The notes beneath the pieces were generated by a model that was not told where the DNA came from, did no database searches, and saw only the letters and a program-made list of their open reading frames with translations. This document shows, in pieces, positions 9,364 to 17,724 of a stretch of DNA of 64,000 bases. The stretch covers positions 124,001-188,000 of the forward strand of contig NZ_BBNM01000006.1 of the NCBI RefSeq assembly GCF_000760595.1, written 5' to 3'. Position 1 is the stretch's first letter. Each line of letters opens with the position of its first letter. The stretch is from Acinetobacter soli (GTDB taxonomy: Bacteria > Pseudomonadota > Gammaproteobacteria > Pseudomonadales > Moraxellaceae). The translations under genes were made by a program, and so were the position numbers.

Positions 9364-9972
9364 TTGAATAACATTGCTTTTTTTGATTTTGACGGCACCA
9401 TTACCTTGACCGATTCTTATACCCCTTTTATTTTTCAAACCATTCCGGCATCCAGAATGAAGAAAGGAAAGTTTTTACTTGCTCCTTACATTCTGGGTTA
9501 TCGCTTAAATTTGATTCGCGGTACGGTACTACGCTCAAAAATTTTCAAGCTGGGCTTTGCAGGGCTTGATGTAAACGAACTTCAGCAAAAAGGACTCAGC
9601 TTTAGCCAAAGCTATTTGCCACAGATTATCCGCCCACAGGCATTAGAGCGTATTCAGTGGCATTTGGCACAAGGTGATCGTGTCGTGGTGGTGTCTGCAT
9701 CTATGGATGTCTATCTAAAACCGTGGTGTGCACAATATGGCCTTGATCTGCTTTGCAGTGAAATCGATGCCATCGATGGTAAGATTACGGGAATTTATAA
9801 AAACGGCGACTGTAGCCGTGAAGTCAAAAAGCAACGTATCTTGGACAATTATGATTTAAGCCTTTATGCTGCGATTTATGCTTATGGTGATACCATTGAA
9901 GATCATGAGATGCTGTCATTGGCCACACATGCCTTTTATCGCTGGCAACCCATCCACCACAATTCACTTTAA
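9364..9972 (+). CDS. HAD-superfamily hydrolase, subfamily IB (phosphoserine phosphatase-like)
   Basis: A 202-residue cytoplasmic phosphatase-like protein. HAD motif I is FFDFDGT (nucleophile Asp near residue 8), motif II is VVVSAS (about 115), and motif IV is YGDTIEDHEML (about 175). The helical cap between motifs I and II fits HAD-IB enzymes. The start is a TTG codon preceded by AAAGG at a good distance; no ATG is available nearby. Only 3 bp separate it from the next gene, so the two are co-transcribed. The substrate is unknown. Confidence 0.85.
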   Translation: MNNIAFFDFDGTITLTDSYTPFIFQTIPASRMKKGKFLLAPYILGYRLNLIRGTVLRSKIFKLGFAGLDVNELQQKGLSFSQSYLPQIIRPQALERIQWHLAQGDRVVVVSASMDVYLKPWCAQYGLDLLCSEIDAIDGKITGIYKNGDCSREVKKQRILDNYDLSLYAAIYAYGDTIEDHEMLSLATHAFYRWQPIHHNSL

Positions 9973-9975
9973 TTT

Positions 9976-10848
9976 ATGTTTGATGCTTTGGCCCAACAGA
10001 TTCCCTATCACACGCTTATTGACACCGCTGCTGTACGGCTCGATGTAAAACGGCTTGATCTGATCCATCCACAAATCTCGGGCAACAAATTTTATAAGCT
10101 CAAGTACAATCTGATCGAAGCTCAGAAACGTGGCTGTGCGCGTATTTTGACCTTTGGCGGGGCATTTTCCAATCATATTGCCGCCACAGCCTACGCTGCG
10201 CATCGCTTTAATTTTCAGAGTATCGGCATCATACGGGGGGAAGAGCTTGCTGATCGTCCACTCAATCCTACGTTAAGCACTGCACAGGCTTTGGGTATGC
10301 AGCTTGAGTTTATCTCGCGTGCGCAATATCGTCAGAAGGATCAGCCGGAATTTATTCAGGCCTTGATGCAGCACTATCCAAATACCTATATTGTGCCTGA
10401 AGGCGGTACCAATGCGCTGGCAATTCAAGGCAGTAAAGAAATATTAAGCAACTTCGATCGAGAACAGTACGATTTAATTTGTTGCGCTGTCGGAACAGGC
10501 GGTACATTGAGTGGATTAATTGAATCAAGTGCTGAATCTCAGCAGCTTCTGGGGTTTTCAGCATTAAAAGGTACTTTTTTATCTGAACAGGTTCGTGGGT
10601 TGACTCAAAAGACCAACTGGAAAATTACAGATGATTATTGTTTTGGGGGATATGCCAAAAGCTCGCCACGTTTATTAAACTTTATGGCGAGTTTTGAAGA
10701 ACGTTATCAGATTCCACTCGAACCGATTTATACCGCCAAAATGTTATACGGCTTGTTTGATCTGATTGAACAACAGGCCTTTGCTCAAGGTATACGCATA
10801 CTGGCCTTGCACACAGGGGGGCTACAAGGGCGTTTATCTGCAAAGTAG
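9976..10848 (+). CDS. PLP-dependent ACC deaminase / D-cysteine desulfhydrase-family enzyme
   Basis: Fold-type II PLP enzyme of 290 residues, shorter than the usual 325-340 of characterised members. The lysine-bearing motif SGNKFYKLKYN (about 34-44), the phosphate/substrate segment TFGGAFSNH (about 57-65) and the glycine loop VGTGGTLSG (about 174-182) are present. Members deaminate 1-aminocyclopropane-1-carboxylate or desulfurate D-cysteine; many are of unknown substrate. It follows the HAD gene with a 3-bp gap. I would not call it an ACC deaminase without activity data. Confidence 0.82.
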   Translation: MFDALAQQIPYHTLIDTAAVRLDVKRLDLIHPQISGNKFYKLKYNLIEAQKRGCARILTFGGAFSNHIAATAYAAHRFNFQSIGIIRGEELADRPLNPTLSTAQALGMQLEFISRAQYRQKDQPEFIQALMQHYPNTYIVPEGGTNALAIQGSKEILSNFDREQYDLICCAVGTGGTLSGLIESSAESQQLLGFSALKGTFLSEQVRGLTQKTNWKITDDYCFGGYAKSSPRLLNFMASFEERYQIPLEPIYTAKMLYGLFDLIEQQAFAQGIRILALHTGGLQGRLSAK

Positions 10849-10927
10849 CGAACATAGGCATCTAGTTCTGACATCTGCATCAGAATCTTTTATAATCGCC
10901 CCCTTTGTTTTGGCTAGGTAGTTTCAA

Positions 10928-12124
10928 ATGTCGTTTCAGTATGATGTGATCGTTCTGGGTGCAGGCGCATCGGGCCTGATGCTGGCCTCACATGCGGCCA
11001 AGCGTGGTCGTTCGGTGCTGATTCTTGAAAAAGCCAATAAAGTCGGCAAAAAAATTCTGATGTCGGGCGGTGGCAAATGTAACTTTACCAACTTATATGT
11101 CGAACCCGAGCATTTTATTTCTCATAATCCCCATTTTGTCATTTCTGCACTGAGCCGCTATACCAACTGGGATTTTATTGGCTTGGTGTGTGATTACGGC
11201 ATTGCCTACGAAGAACGCAAACACGGACAGCTCTTTACCTTAAAAGGTGCAAAAGAGATTTTAAATATGCTGCTTTCGGAGTGTGAGAAAGCGGGCAGTG
11301 TCGAGATTCAAACCGACAGTGAAGTCAAGGCTGTAACCAAGCAAGAAAATGGTCGCTTTCAGGTTCGTACCGCACACGCCAGTTATACGGCAGAGTCTGT
11401 AGTGGTGGCCTCTGGGGGGCTTTCGATTCCGACACTAGGCGGTTCGGGCTTTGGATACGAGCTTGCCAAGCAATTTGGTCATCACGTTTATCCAACCCGA
11501 GCAGGATTGGTGCCCTTTACCTTTTCAGATCAATTTAAAGAAGTCACAACACGTTTAAGTGGTAATGCACTGGATGTGACGCTCTCTAACACTCAAAATA
11601 GCTTTAATGAAGCGCTATTGTTTACACATCGCGGATTAAGCGGGCCCAGCGCATTACAGCTTTCTAACTACTGGAACAGTGGCGAAGCATTTCAAATCGA
11701 TTTCTTTCCAAGTCATGAGTTACTGGCGTATTTCAAAGCGAAAAAACAGCAACAGCCGAAAGTCTTGTTACGCACCTTACTGAGCGAACTGGCCGCCAAA
11801 AGCATTGTGCTGGAACTACAACAATTAATCTGGCCAGCACATGCTGAAACCGCAATCGGACAACTCAGTGATGCCTTGCTTGAAGAGATTTGCAAACAGT
11901 TGCATGCATTCGCTGTCAAACCATCTGGAACCGAAGGCTACCGAACAGCGGAAGTCACTTTAGGTGGTGTCGATACCACTGAAGTTTCATCGAAAACCAT
12001 GCAAAGCAAACGCGAGCCAGGCCTGTTTTTTGTTGGAGAAGTGCTTGATGTTACCGGTCATTTGGGCGGTTATAACTTCCAGTGGGCTTGGGCCTCTGCA
12101 GTTGCGGCAGCAGAATTTGTCTAA
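10928..12124 (+). CDS. HI0933/YhiN-family NAD(P)/FAD-dependent oxidoreductase
   Basis: Flavoprotein of 398 residues. The N-terminal dinucleotide fold is VIVLGAGASGLMLASHAA, followed by the family motif KILMSGGGKCNFTN (about 42-55). The C-terminal FAD-binding end reads LDVTGHLGGYNFQWAWASA. The family (E. coli YhiN, H. influenzae HI0933) is conserved but its substrate is not established. Its stop codon overlaps the stop of the convergent small membrane-protein gene. Confidence 0.9.
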   Translation: MSFQYDVIVLGAGASGLMLASHAAKRGRSVLILEKANKVGKKILMSGGGKCNFTNLYVEPEHFISHNPHFVISALSRYTNWDFIGLVCDYGIAYEERKHGQLFTLKGAKEILNMLLSECEKAGSVEIQTDSEVKAVTKQENGRFQVRTAHASYTAESVVVASGGLSIPTLGGSGFGYELAKQFGHHVYPTRAGLVPFTFSDQFKEVTTRLSGNALDVTLSNTQNSFNEALLFTHRGLSGPSALQLSNYWNSGEAFQIDFFPSHELLAYFKAKKQQQPKVLLRTLLSELAAKSIVLELQQLIWPAHAETAIGQLSDALLEEICKQLHAFAVKPSGTEGYRTAEVTLGGVDTTEVSSKTMQSKREPGLFFVGEVLDVTGHLGGYNFQWAWASAVAAAEFV

Positions 12125-12321
12125 CGCTCAGTTGAGGTTTGATCTTCTGAGGAAATTGTCGATGGTTTGGTTTCAATCGATTCATTAGGCGATTGATTCG
12201 GGCGTGGTTGTTTTGACGCACTCGATTTAGAAAAAATAAACTTATAGGCACTGGCCAGAAATCCGACCGTAATACCAGCAATCACAATAGGCGCTAAAAA
12301 ACGATTTGGTTGCTTTTGCAT
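12121..12321 (-). CDS. Small single-pass membrane protein, unknown
   Basis: A 66-residue protein with one hydrophobic segment (about 9-29, FLAPIVIAGITVGFLASAYKF) and a polar Ser/Thr/Pro/Gln-rich tail. It starts after a clear AGGAGA ribosome site. It is convergent with the YhiN-like gene, overlapping it by 4 bp. No domain recognised. The stop is TAG. Confidence 0.65.
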   Translation of the reverse strand: MQKQPNRFLAPIVIAGITVGFLASAYKFIFSKSSASKQPRPNQSPNESIETKPSTISSEDQTSTER

Positions 12322-12354
12322 ACGATTCTCCTGTCGTTTGATAGTGAAATAAAA

Positions 12355-12396
12355 TACATAAAAGATTAGCCACTCAAACTAGAGTGGCTAATCTTA
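12355..12396 (-). terminator. Terminator of the mechanosensitive-channel gene
   Basis: A 14-bp perfect stem, AAGATTAGCCACTC / GAGTGGCTAATCTT (12362-12375 and 12382-12395), follows the channel gene stop at 12413. The downstream minus-strand sequence is T-rich but interrupted, so termination may be partial. Confidence 0.7.
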
Positions 12397-12412
12397 TTGA
12401 AAAAATCAAAGT

Positions 12413-14086
12413 TTATTTAGGTTGGTCGTCGGATTGTCCCGGTAAAGAGATATCGTCACCCTCACCTTTTGAACCATAAGGATTGTTCAGTGGCGTATTG
12501 TTCGGATCCACCTCAAAGTTGGTTGGTACGCTATGATCTGAATGTGACGTCACATCTGGCGACGCAAAAGTGGTCTTTTCACGCGCGGTTTGTGCAACAG
12601 GATTTGGATCATTACCCTCTGCCTTGACTTTATCGATTAAATCCGTCAGTACACGTTCTGCAGGCTGACGGCCACCTAAACCAAAAGCCAATGCAAAAGC
12701 GACGGCTACAGCACCGAGTGTGAGTCCAAAGGCCAGATTGACAATTGAATCGGCAATGCCCATAGCACGAAGTCCCATGGCCAAAACCAGTCCCATAATC
12801 AATACACGAACCAAATTACCCAACCAGCGCGAACTGTTGTATTCGCCACGCTGTACCACATTGGCCACAATATTGGCTAACCAGAAACCGATCACCAAAA
12901 TCACGGCACCAAGCAAGATATTTGCGCCAAAGGCAATGAACATCGCGATCAAATTACTGATCTGCTCAAATCCAAGTCGGTTTGCAGCTTCAGATACGGC
13001 AAACAACATGGTAAAAAAGACAATCAGCACAGCAACTACATGTGAAACTTTGGTGCTACCAAAGAAGCGCTGTAAATCAAACTTGGCCGGAATGTCATCA
13101 ACACCTGTACCCGCCAGAATATCCTGTACCAAATTGGCAATAAAACGCGACACCACATACGCAATAATCAGGATTAAACCTGCTGCAATGATGTTTGGAA
13201 TGGCATACATGATTTCGTTCAGCATTGAGGTTGCAGGCTGAGAAATCGTTTCGATTCCAAGGGCTTCAAACGCTACAATTAACGCCGTGATCATGACCAG
13301 CGCGAAAACAAAAGACCCGAGTACACGGCCCAAATTGCTTTGCTTAAACAGACCAATTTTCTGTGCCTGTTGCTGAAGTCCGATACTGTTGACCAGTCCC
13401 TCGACAATACCGCGTACAATTTTTGCCAAGATGTAACCTACAAATACGATCACACCAGCAATGAAAATATTCGGTAAATAGCCAACGGCATCATTGAGCA
13501 TGTTTTGTACAGGTAGCAAAAGCCCTGTCAATCCAAGAATAGATAGCACGATTGGTAAAAAGAGCAACAAAATCAGCCAGTAAACAATATCGGCGATATT
13601 TTCACTCAACGGACGCACACCCACTTCAGAACTGAGCTTTTCATCGAGTTGCGTTCTTGCAAGTACATTGGAAAAACCAGCACGAACCAAACGTGCAATA
13701 ATCCAACCCACCAAGGCCACAACCGCAGCAGCAATCAAGTTAGGAACAAATACCAGCACTTGTGTGATCATGGCACTAAACGGACCACTCACGCTGTAGA
13801 TGTTGAGGACATTGAGTGCAGCAATCAGTGCAATCGTCAGTACAAACCAAAACACAAATTTTGAGACGATACGTTCGAAGTCTGGTGTTTTTCCAGTTGC
13901 AGAGGACAAACGATGGTTGGTGCCCAAGGCACTGAGTAATTTTTTAACTCCAGCGGCGATCACCAGTGCCAAAATCCAACCAATAATAAACACCACAACG
14001 GCTGCTACAATCGGTTGGAAAATGTCCCAGTAATACATCAGATCATAATGAGCACGATTCGGCTCATTTCCAAAGAAATTATTCAT
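12413..14086 (-). CDS. CmpX-like mechanosensitive ion channel with TM-helix repeats
   Basis: Inner-membrane protein of 557 residues. It contains about five copies of a degenerate repeat, each an N-P-N-I/L segment followed by a hydrophobic helix ending in an R-containing edge. Examples are FVPNLIAAAVVALVGWIIAR, YLPNIFIAGVIVFVGYILAK and AIPNIIAAGLILIIAYVVSR; the fourth copy reads GANILLGAVILVIGFWLANI. This is the conserved TM-helix repeat of CmpX proteins in Pseudomonas. A glycine-rich end (ALAFGLGGRQ) resembles the MscS pore-to-cage junction but there is no full MscS beta domain. The last 80 residues are polar and probably disordered. Likely role: osmotic or envelope-stress channel. Confidence 0.82.
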   Translation of the reverse strand: MNNFFGNEPNRAHYDLMYYWDIFQPIVAAVVVFIIGWILALVIAAGVKKLLSALGTNHRLSSATGKTPDFERIVSKFVFWFVLTIALIAALNVLNIYSVSGPFSAMITQVLVFVPNLIAAAVVALVGWIIARLVRAGFSNVLARTQLDEKLSSEVGVRPLSENIADIVYWLILLLFLPIVLSILGLTGLLLPVQNMLNDAVGYLPNIFIAGVIVFVGYILAKIVRGIVEGLVNSIGLQQQAQKIGLFKQSNLGRVLGSFVFALVMITALIVAFEALGIETISQPATSMLNEIMYAIPNIIAAGLILIIAYVVSRFIANLVQDILAGTGVDDIPAKFDLQRFFGSTKVSHVVAVLIVFFTMLFAVSEAANRLGFEQISNLIAMFIAFGANILLGAVILVIGFWLANIVANVVQRGEYNSSRWLGNLVRVLIMGLVLAMGLRAMGIADSIVNLAFGLTLGAVAVAFALAFGLGGRQPAERVLTDLIDKVKAEGNDPNPVAQTAREKTTFASPDVTSHSDHSVPTNFEVDPNNTPLNNPYGSKGEGDDISLPGQSDDQPK

Positions 14087-14265
14087 GTTGTAGGTATCCT
14101 CTTTTTATCTTTTATTGGCTTAGCAATTTATGATTTAACGATAAAGTGAACATCAAAATATCTCTGATTATAAAAATATTGTGATATTTATCACTTTATT
14201 TTGAGTGCATTTTTTATTCAATTGTTCTCATAAGAATTACAACAAAATCACTGCAAAACATTGCA

Positions 14266-14300
14266 AGAAAGGCTCTTGTTCAATCATGAAAAGAGCCTCT
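14266..14300 (-). terminator. Terminator after the 78-residue membrane protein gene
   Basis: On the minus strand the stem AGGCTCTT / AAGAGCCT (14270-14277 and 14291-14298) is followed by a short T-rich stretch. It lies 28 bp beyond the stop at 14326. Confidence 0.7.
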
Positions 14301-14325
14301 CTTACTCAGAATAATGACGAATTCG

Positions 14326-14562
14326 CTATGACTGCTTAGAATCTGGCGTTGGATTATTCGGCGTAGCAGGCTGCGCATTCGGATTTGGATGATCTGGCGG
14401 TGCATCTGCTGCATCTGGCTGATGATCAGCCACCATATAGGCAATTAATGCCACTAGGAAAATCCCCACAACTATAAGAATATAAACAGGCAGCTTACGT
14501 TTACGTTCAGTTTCTTCTGGTGATGAAGCATGTGAAGATGGTTTGCTATAATCGTGTTTCAT
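14326..14562 (-). CDS. Small membrane protein with proline/asparagine-rich tail, unknown
   Basis: A 78-residue protein: a charged N-terminus (about 1-24), one TM helix (about 25-44, PVYILIVVGIFLVALIAYMV) and a Pro/Asn/Asp-rich C-terminal tail. It is preceded by an AGAGGG ribosome site and followed by a terminator. The layout (short tail, one helix, low-complexity tail) resembles the 66-residue protein on the other side of the channel gene. No function known. Confidence 0.7.
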   Translation of the reverse strand: MKHDYSKPSSHASSPEETERKRKLPVYILIVVGIFLVALIAYMVADHQPDAADAPPDHPNPNAQPATPNNPTPDSKQS

Positions 14563-14715
14563 ATTTTCACCCTCTTATTTTTTATATCCTTTACCATCAT
14601 AACAAGCACTTATGTAGCGTTGTGTGAAAAAGCATTGTAGCAACGTGTTCTTTGTTTCATCGTTGTACTAAAAAATAGGCTATACTATGCGATCGATTTT
14701 TTTGTTTAAACAGTT

Positions 14716-15138
14716 ATGTCGTACCGTCAGCAAAATGTAACGCTTGATCTTGACACTGACGTCACCCACCAGTGTACATTGCATCACACGCGCGATGAAC
14801 ACCTTATTGGTATAATTGAATTTAGCAAACCAAGCTTTTCGATAAAATGGGGAGATCTGGAATATTTTCGTCGCAGAACTGAAGAATTTTCTGTGATGCC
14901 GTTTCCCGATTGCGTTAATGCCATGATCATTGATATTCGTAATGTCAACGCTTTTTTAGACAACGAAGTACCGATTATTCCATGGCGCCTGCTTGAAGAA
15001 GAATGTCCGATTCGTCTGATCGTGCCTCACGAACGTCTTGCGCATTATATCGGGGTATTTGAACCCACCTGGATCAATACCGATCTAGACAGTGCAATTA
15101 GCGAACTGCGCGAGTTTATGGATATGTTTGTGCACTGA
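14716..15138 (+). CDS. Conserved hypothetical protein
   Basis: A 140-residue soluble, acidic protein with no signal peptide or TM segment and no motif I recognise. Alternating beta/alpha character (MIIDIRNVNAF, PIRLIVPHERLAHYIG) suggests a compact alpha/beta fold. A TATACT hexamer about 30 bp upstream could be a -10 box. It stands alone between a minus-strand small protein and the convergent fpr gene. Probably an Acinetobacter-restricted protein of unknown function. Confidence 0.7.
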   Translation: MSYRQQNVTLDLDTDVTHQCTLHHTRDEHLIGIIEFSKPSFSIKWGDLEYFRRRTEEFSVMPFPDCVNAMIIDIRNVNAFLDNEVPIIPWRLLEEECPIRLIVPHERLAHYIGVFEPTWINTDLDSAISELREFMDMFVH

Positions 15139-15185
15139 GTGCGCAAACCGCTATACTTAATGTATGGCATGCTGTATTTCACTGA

Positions 15186-15947
15186 TTACCAGTAGTTTTC
15201 CACGGCAATATTCCCTTCTCCGCGTCGGTTCATGGTCAAGCCACGGCGCTTCAAGGCTTCTTTGGTGTCGTCTACCATTTGTGGATTACCGCAGAGCATG
15301 ACATGGCTGCTTGCAGCATTTAATTGCTGACCAACGGCAGCTTCTAGCTCACCGTTTTCAATCAGGATCGGCAGTCGATCATGTAGCTGAGCATGTGGAT
15401 CACGGGTGATGATTGGCACAAATTTAAAGCCGTTATGTCCCTCTCCAAAACTTAAGGCAATTTCTTCAATCCGCTTCACGTACGCCAGTTCAGAAACCGT
15501 TCTTACGCTATAAACCAAGTAAATCTGCTGATAATTTTCCCATGTGGCAAAATCTTGCAACATCGAAATAAATGGAGCTAAACCTGTTCCAGTTGCCAAA
15601 AGCCATAAATCTTGTGGCAGCGGCAGTTGATAGCGTGCCAAGGTTAAAAAACCATATGGAATTTTTTCTAGATACAGTTCGTCACCCACCTGCAAATGTT
15701 GCAAGTTTGAGGTAAAAGCGCCATCTGGTACTACAATTGAAAAAAACTCGAGTGTTTCATCGTATGGCGAGGACACAATCGAATAAGCACGCACCACCAG
15801 ATCATCTTTTACTTTTAAGCCAATTCGTGCAAACTGCCCTGCTGCGAACTTAAAATGCGCAGGACGTGTTAGGGTAAAACTAAACAAGGTTGGGGTCCAA
15901 CGATGTACCGACAACACTTTTTCTACGCTAAATTTTTCAATTGACAT
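15186..15947 (-). CDS. fpr: Ferredoxin--NADP+ reductase
   Basis: FAD enzyme of 253 residues that moves electrons between NADPH and ferredoxin or flavodoxin. FAD-binding RAYSIVSS is at 53-60, the NADP-binding ATGTGLAPF at 118-126, and CGNPQMVDD at about 222-230. The C-terminus VENYW has the aromatic end typical of bacterial Fpr. It is divergent from a LysR regulator of the FinR/YeiE type; in pseudomonads FinR controls the neighbouring fpr in response to oxidants, so the same wiring is likely here. Confidence 0.93.
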   Translation of the reverse strand: MSIEKFSVEKVLSVHRWTPTLFSFTLTRPAHFKFAAGQFARIGLKVKDDLVVRAYSIVSSPYDETLEFFSIVVPDGAFTSNLQHLQVGDELYLEKIPYGFLTLARYQLPLPQDLWLLATGTGLAPFISMLQDFATWENYQQIYLVYSVRTVSELAYVKRIEEIALSFGEGHNGFKFVPIITRDPHAQLHDRLPILIENGELEAAVGQQLNAASSHVMLCGNPQMVDDTKEALKRRGLTMNRRGEGNIAVENYW

Positions 15948-15971
15948 AATTTCAACGTGGCACGAAATGGT

Positions 15972-15992
15972 GTGCTCATGTTAGCATGACAC
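15972..15992. promoter_or_regulatory. Inverted repeat between fpr and its LysR neighbour
   Basis: The repeat GTG-N-TCATG-N4-CATGA-CAC lies in the 86-bp divergent region, between the fpr start (15947) and the LysR start (16034). Its position fits a LysR-type binding site, but the match to a defined FinR box was not tested. Confidence 0.45.
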
Positions 15993-16033
15993 GTCAATTT
16001 TTTAATACTTTTTAAAGAGTAAGGCTTCATTCC

Positions 16034-16927
16034 ATGCGCATGACATTACGTCAGTTGGCTGTTTTTGTGGCAGTCGCTCAAGAGGGAACGGTCACCAAGG
16101 CCAGTGATGCAGTCCGACTCACCCAAAGTGCAGCCAGTATGGCGCTGGCCGATCTGGAAGATGGCCTGGGCGCACCATTGTTTGATCGTTTGGGCAAACG
16201 CCTGCAGCTAAATGATCTTGGCCGCTTCTTATTGCCTCAAGCACTTGAAATTTTAGGGCGCTGTGAAGCATTTGAACAAGCGGCCAAAGGTGAATTACAA
16301 AGTATTGATCTGCGTTTGGGTGCGACCCTGACCATCAGTGATTACCTGATTCCCGATCTAATGGCAGACTTTTTACAGATCCATCCGCAAGCGCATTTGC
16401 AGCTACAAGTGGGCAATACTCGTCAAATGATTGAAGCCGTCAATCAATTCCAGCTTGATCTGGCACTGATTGAAGGTTCGTGTCATTTACCACAGCTACA
16501 GTGTATTCACTGGCTCAACGATGAACTTGCCGTATGCTGCTCGCCAGAGCATCCGCTGGCTCAGCTCAATCGTGCACTCACCCCAGAAGACTTTTTAAAC
16601 GTGGAGTGGATTTTGCGTGAAGAAGGATCTGGTACGCGTGAAGTGTTTGATAATGCGATCTTGCAAGATGTACCTGATGCCAATATCCGCCTGACACTCG
16701 GACATAACGAAGCCATTTTAAAAATTGTCGCCGGTGGTCTGGGTATGTCGTGTATTTCCAAACTGGCAATACAACCGCTCATTGAAAAAGGTCAGTTGGT
16801 GATTCTAAAAACACCATTTTGGGAGCTTACCCGCCCGCTGCATCTTTTAGTACATCGTCAAAAGTATCAGGGGCCTGGGCTGAAGGCATTTATGAATTTT
16901 TGTGAAAATCGAGTCAATGACATTTAA
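16034..16927 (+). CDS. LysR-family regulator, FinR/YeiE-like
   Basis: A 297-residue LTTR. The winged HTH (about 1-60, TLRQLAVFVAVAQEGTVTKA then LTQSAASMALADLE) is followed by a periplasmic-binding-like effector domain. The REEGSGTREVFD segment (about 198-209) matches the sensing domain of the FinR/YeiE branch. Divergence from fpr supports a FinR-type role as redox-linked activator of fpr. Assignment to FinR rather than YeiE rests mainly on this neighbourhood. Confidence 0.88.
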   Translation: MRMTLRQLAVFVAVAQEGTVTKASDAVRLTQSAASMALADLEDGLGAPLFDRLGKRLQLNDLGRFLLPQALEILGRCEAFEQAAKGELQSIDLRLGATLTISDYLIPDLMADFLQIHPQAHLQLQVGNTRQMIEAVNQFQLDLALIEGSCHLPQLQCIHWLNDELAVCCSPEHPLAQLNRALTPEDFLNVEWILREEGSGTREVFDNAILQDVPDANIRLTLGHNEAILKIVAGGLGMSCISKLAIQPLIEKGQLVILKTPFWELTRPLHLLVHRQKYQGPGLKAFMNFCENRVNDI

Positions 16928-16950
16928 ATCATTCTTATCATCAAGAAATA

Positions 16951-16979
16951 AAAAAAGCCACGAGAACGTGGCTTTTTTT
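16951..16979. terminator. Bidirectional terminator between LysR gene and upp
   Basis: The stem GCCACG-AGAA-CGTGGC, flanked by A-run and T-run, serves both the LysR gene (plus) and upp (minus), whose stop abuts it at 16981. Confidence 0.9.
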
Positions 16980-16980
16980 A

Positions 16981-17625
16981 TTAATCTTTTTGGACGCTAC
17001 CAAAAATCTTATCTCCGGCATCACCTAAGCCCGGTACAATGTAGCCGTGCTCATTGAGTCCGTCATCAATTGAAGCGGTATAAATCTCAACTTCTGGATG
17101 TTTGTCCTGAACCTTTTTAATTCCTTCAGGCGCGGCCACCAATACCATCACACGGATATCTTTACAACCGCTGGCTTTGAGCACATCAATCGCCGCAATC
17201 AAAGAGCTACCGGTCGCCAACATCGGATCAATAATCATGGCAATACGGTTAGCAACATCAGGTACCAGTTTTTTGTAATAGGTACGTGCTTCAAGCGTTT
17301 GTTCATCACGCTCTAGCCCTAATACACTCACTTTGGCACTTGGAATCAGATTGAGTACGCCATCGAGCATACCTATGCCTGCACGCAAAATTGGCACGAT
17401 GGTGATTTTCTTGCCTGCAATACGCTGTGTTGCAACTTTACCTGCCCAGCCATCAATTTCATGATCAACCAACAGTAAGTCCTGTGTTGCTTCATAGGTC
17501 AGCAACATCGTGACTTCTTGCGCTAATTCACGAAAATTTTTAGTACTAATATCCGCACGACGCAACAAACCAAGTTTATGACGGATTAAAGGATGGCGGA
17601 TTTCTTTAATGGGCACGAGAGACAC
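16981..17625 (-). CDS. upp: Uracil phosphoribosyltransferase
   Basis: Pyrimidine salvage enzyme of 214 residues that makes UMP from uracil and PRPP. The PRPP loop [11 protein letters not shown] is at 131-141 and the uracil-binding [10 protein letters not shown] lies near the C-terminus. The start is a GTG codon at 17625; a second in-frame GTG lies three codons later. A -10 box TATAAT (plus-strand 17650-17655) sits just upstream, so it is transcribed separately from nuo, whose terminator lies between. Confidence 0.95.
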   Translation of the reverse strand: MSLVPIKEIRHPLIRHKLGLLRRADISTKNFRELAQEVTMLLTYEATQDLLLVDHEIDGWAGKVATQRIAGKKITIVPILRAGIGMLDGVLNLIPSAKVSVLGLERDEQTLEARTYYKKLVPDVANRIAMIIDPMLATGSSLIAAIDVLKASGCKDIRVMVLVAAPEGIKKVQDKHPEVEIYTASIDDGLNEHGYIVPGLGDAGDKIFGSVQKD

Positions 17626-17649
17626 CTAAAACTACACTAAACTCCGGGT

Positions 17650-17655
17650 ATTATA
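17650..17655 (-). promoter_or_regulatory. upp promoter -10 box
   Basis: A perfect TATAAT on the minus strand, 25 bases before the upp GTG. A -35 at 17 bp spacing (TATATT) is poor, so strength is uncertain. Confidence 0.5.
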
Positions 17656-17679
17656 GTGGGTTTTAAGCATGAAATATAA

Positions 17680-17704
17680 AAAAAGCCTCCAAAAATGGAG
17701 GCTC
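17680..17704 (-). terminator. Terminator of the nuo operon
   Basis: On the minus strand the stem AGCCTCC / GGAGGCT (17684-17690 and 17697-17703) is followed by a run of T residues. It lies 21 bp past the nuoN stop. Confidence 0.9.
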
Positions 17705-17724
17705 TTTTTGTTAAAAACCCATCA

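Noticed and set aside
12720-13241. 173-codon open frame opposite the mechanosensitive channel gene
   Set aside because: It is the reverse-strand shadow of a long hydrophobic gene and has no motif of its own.
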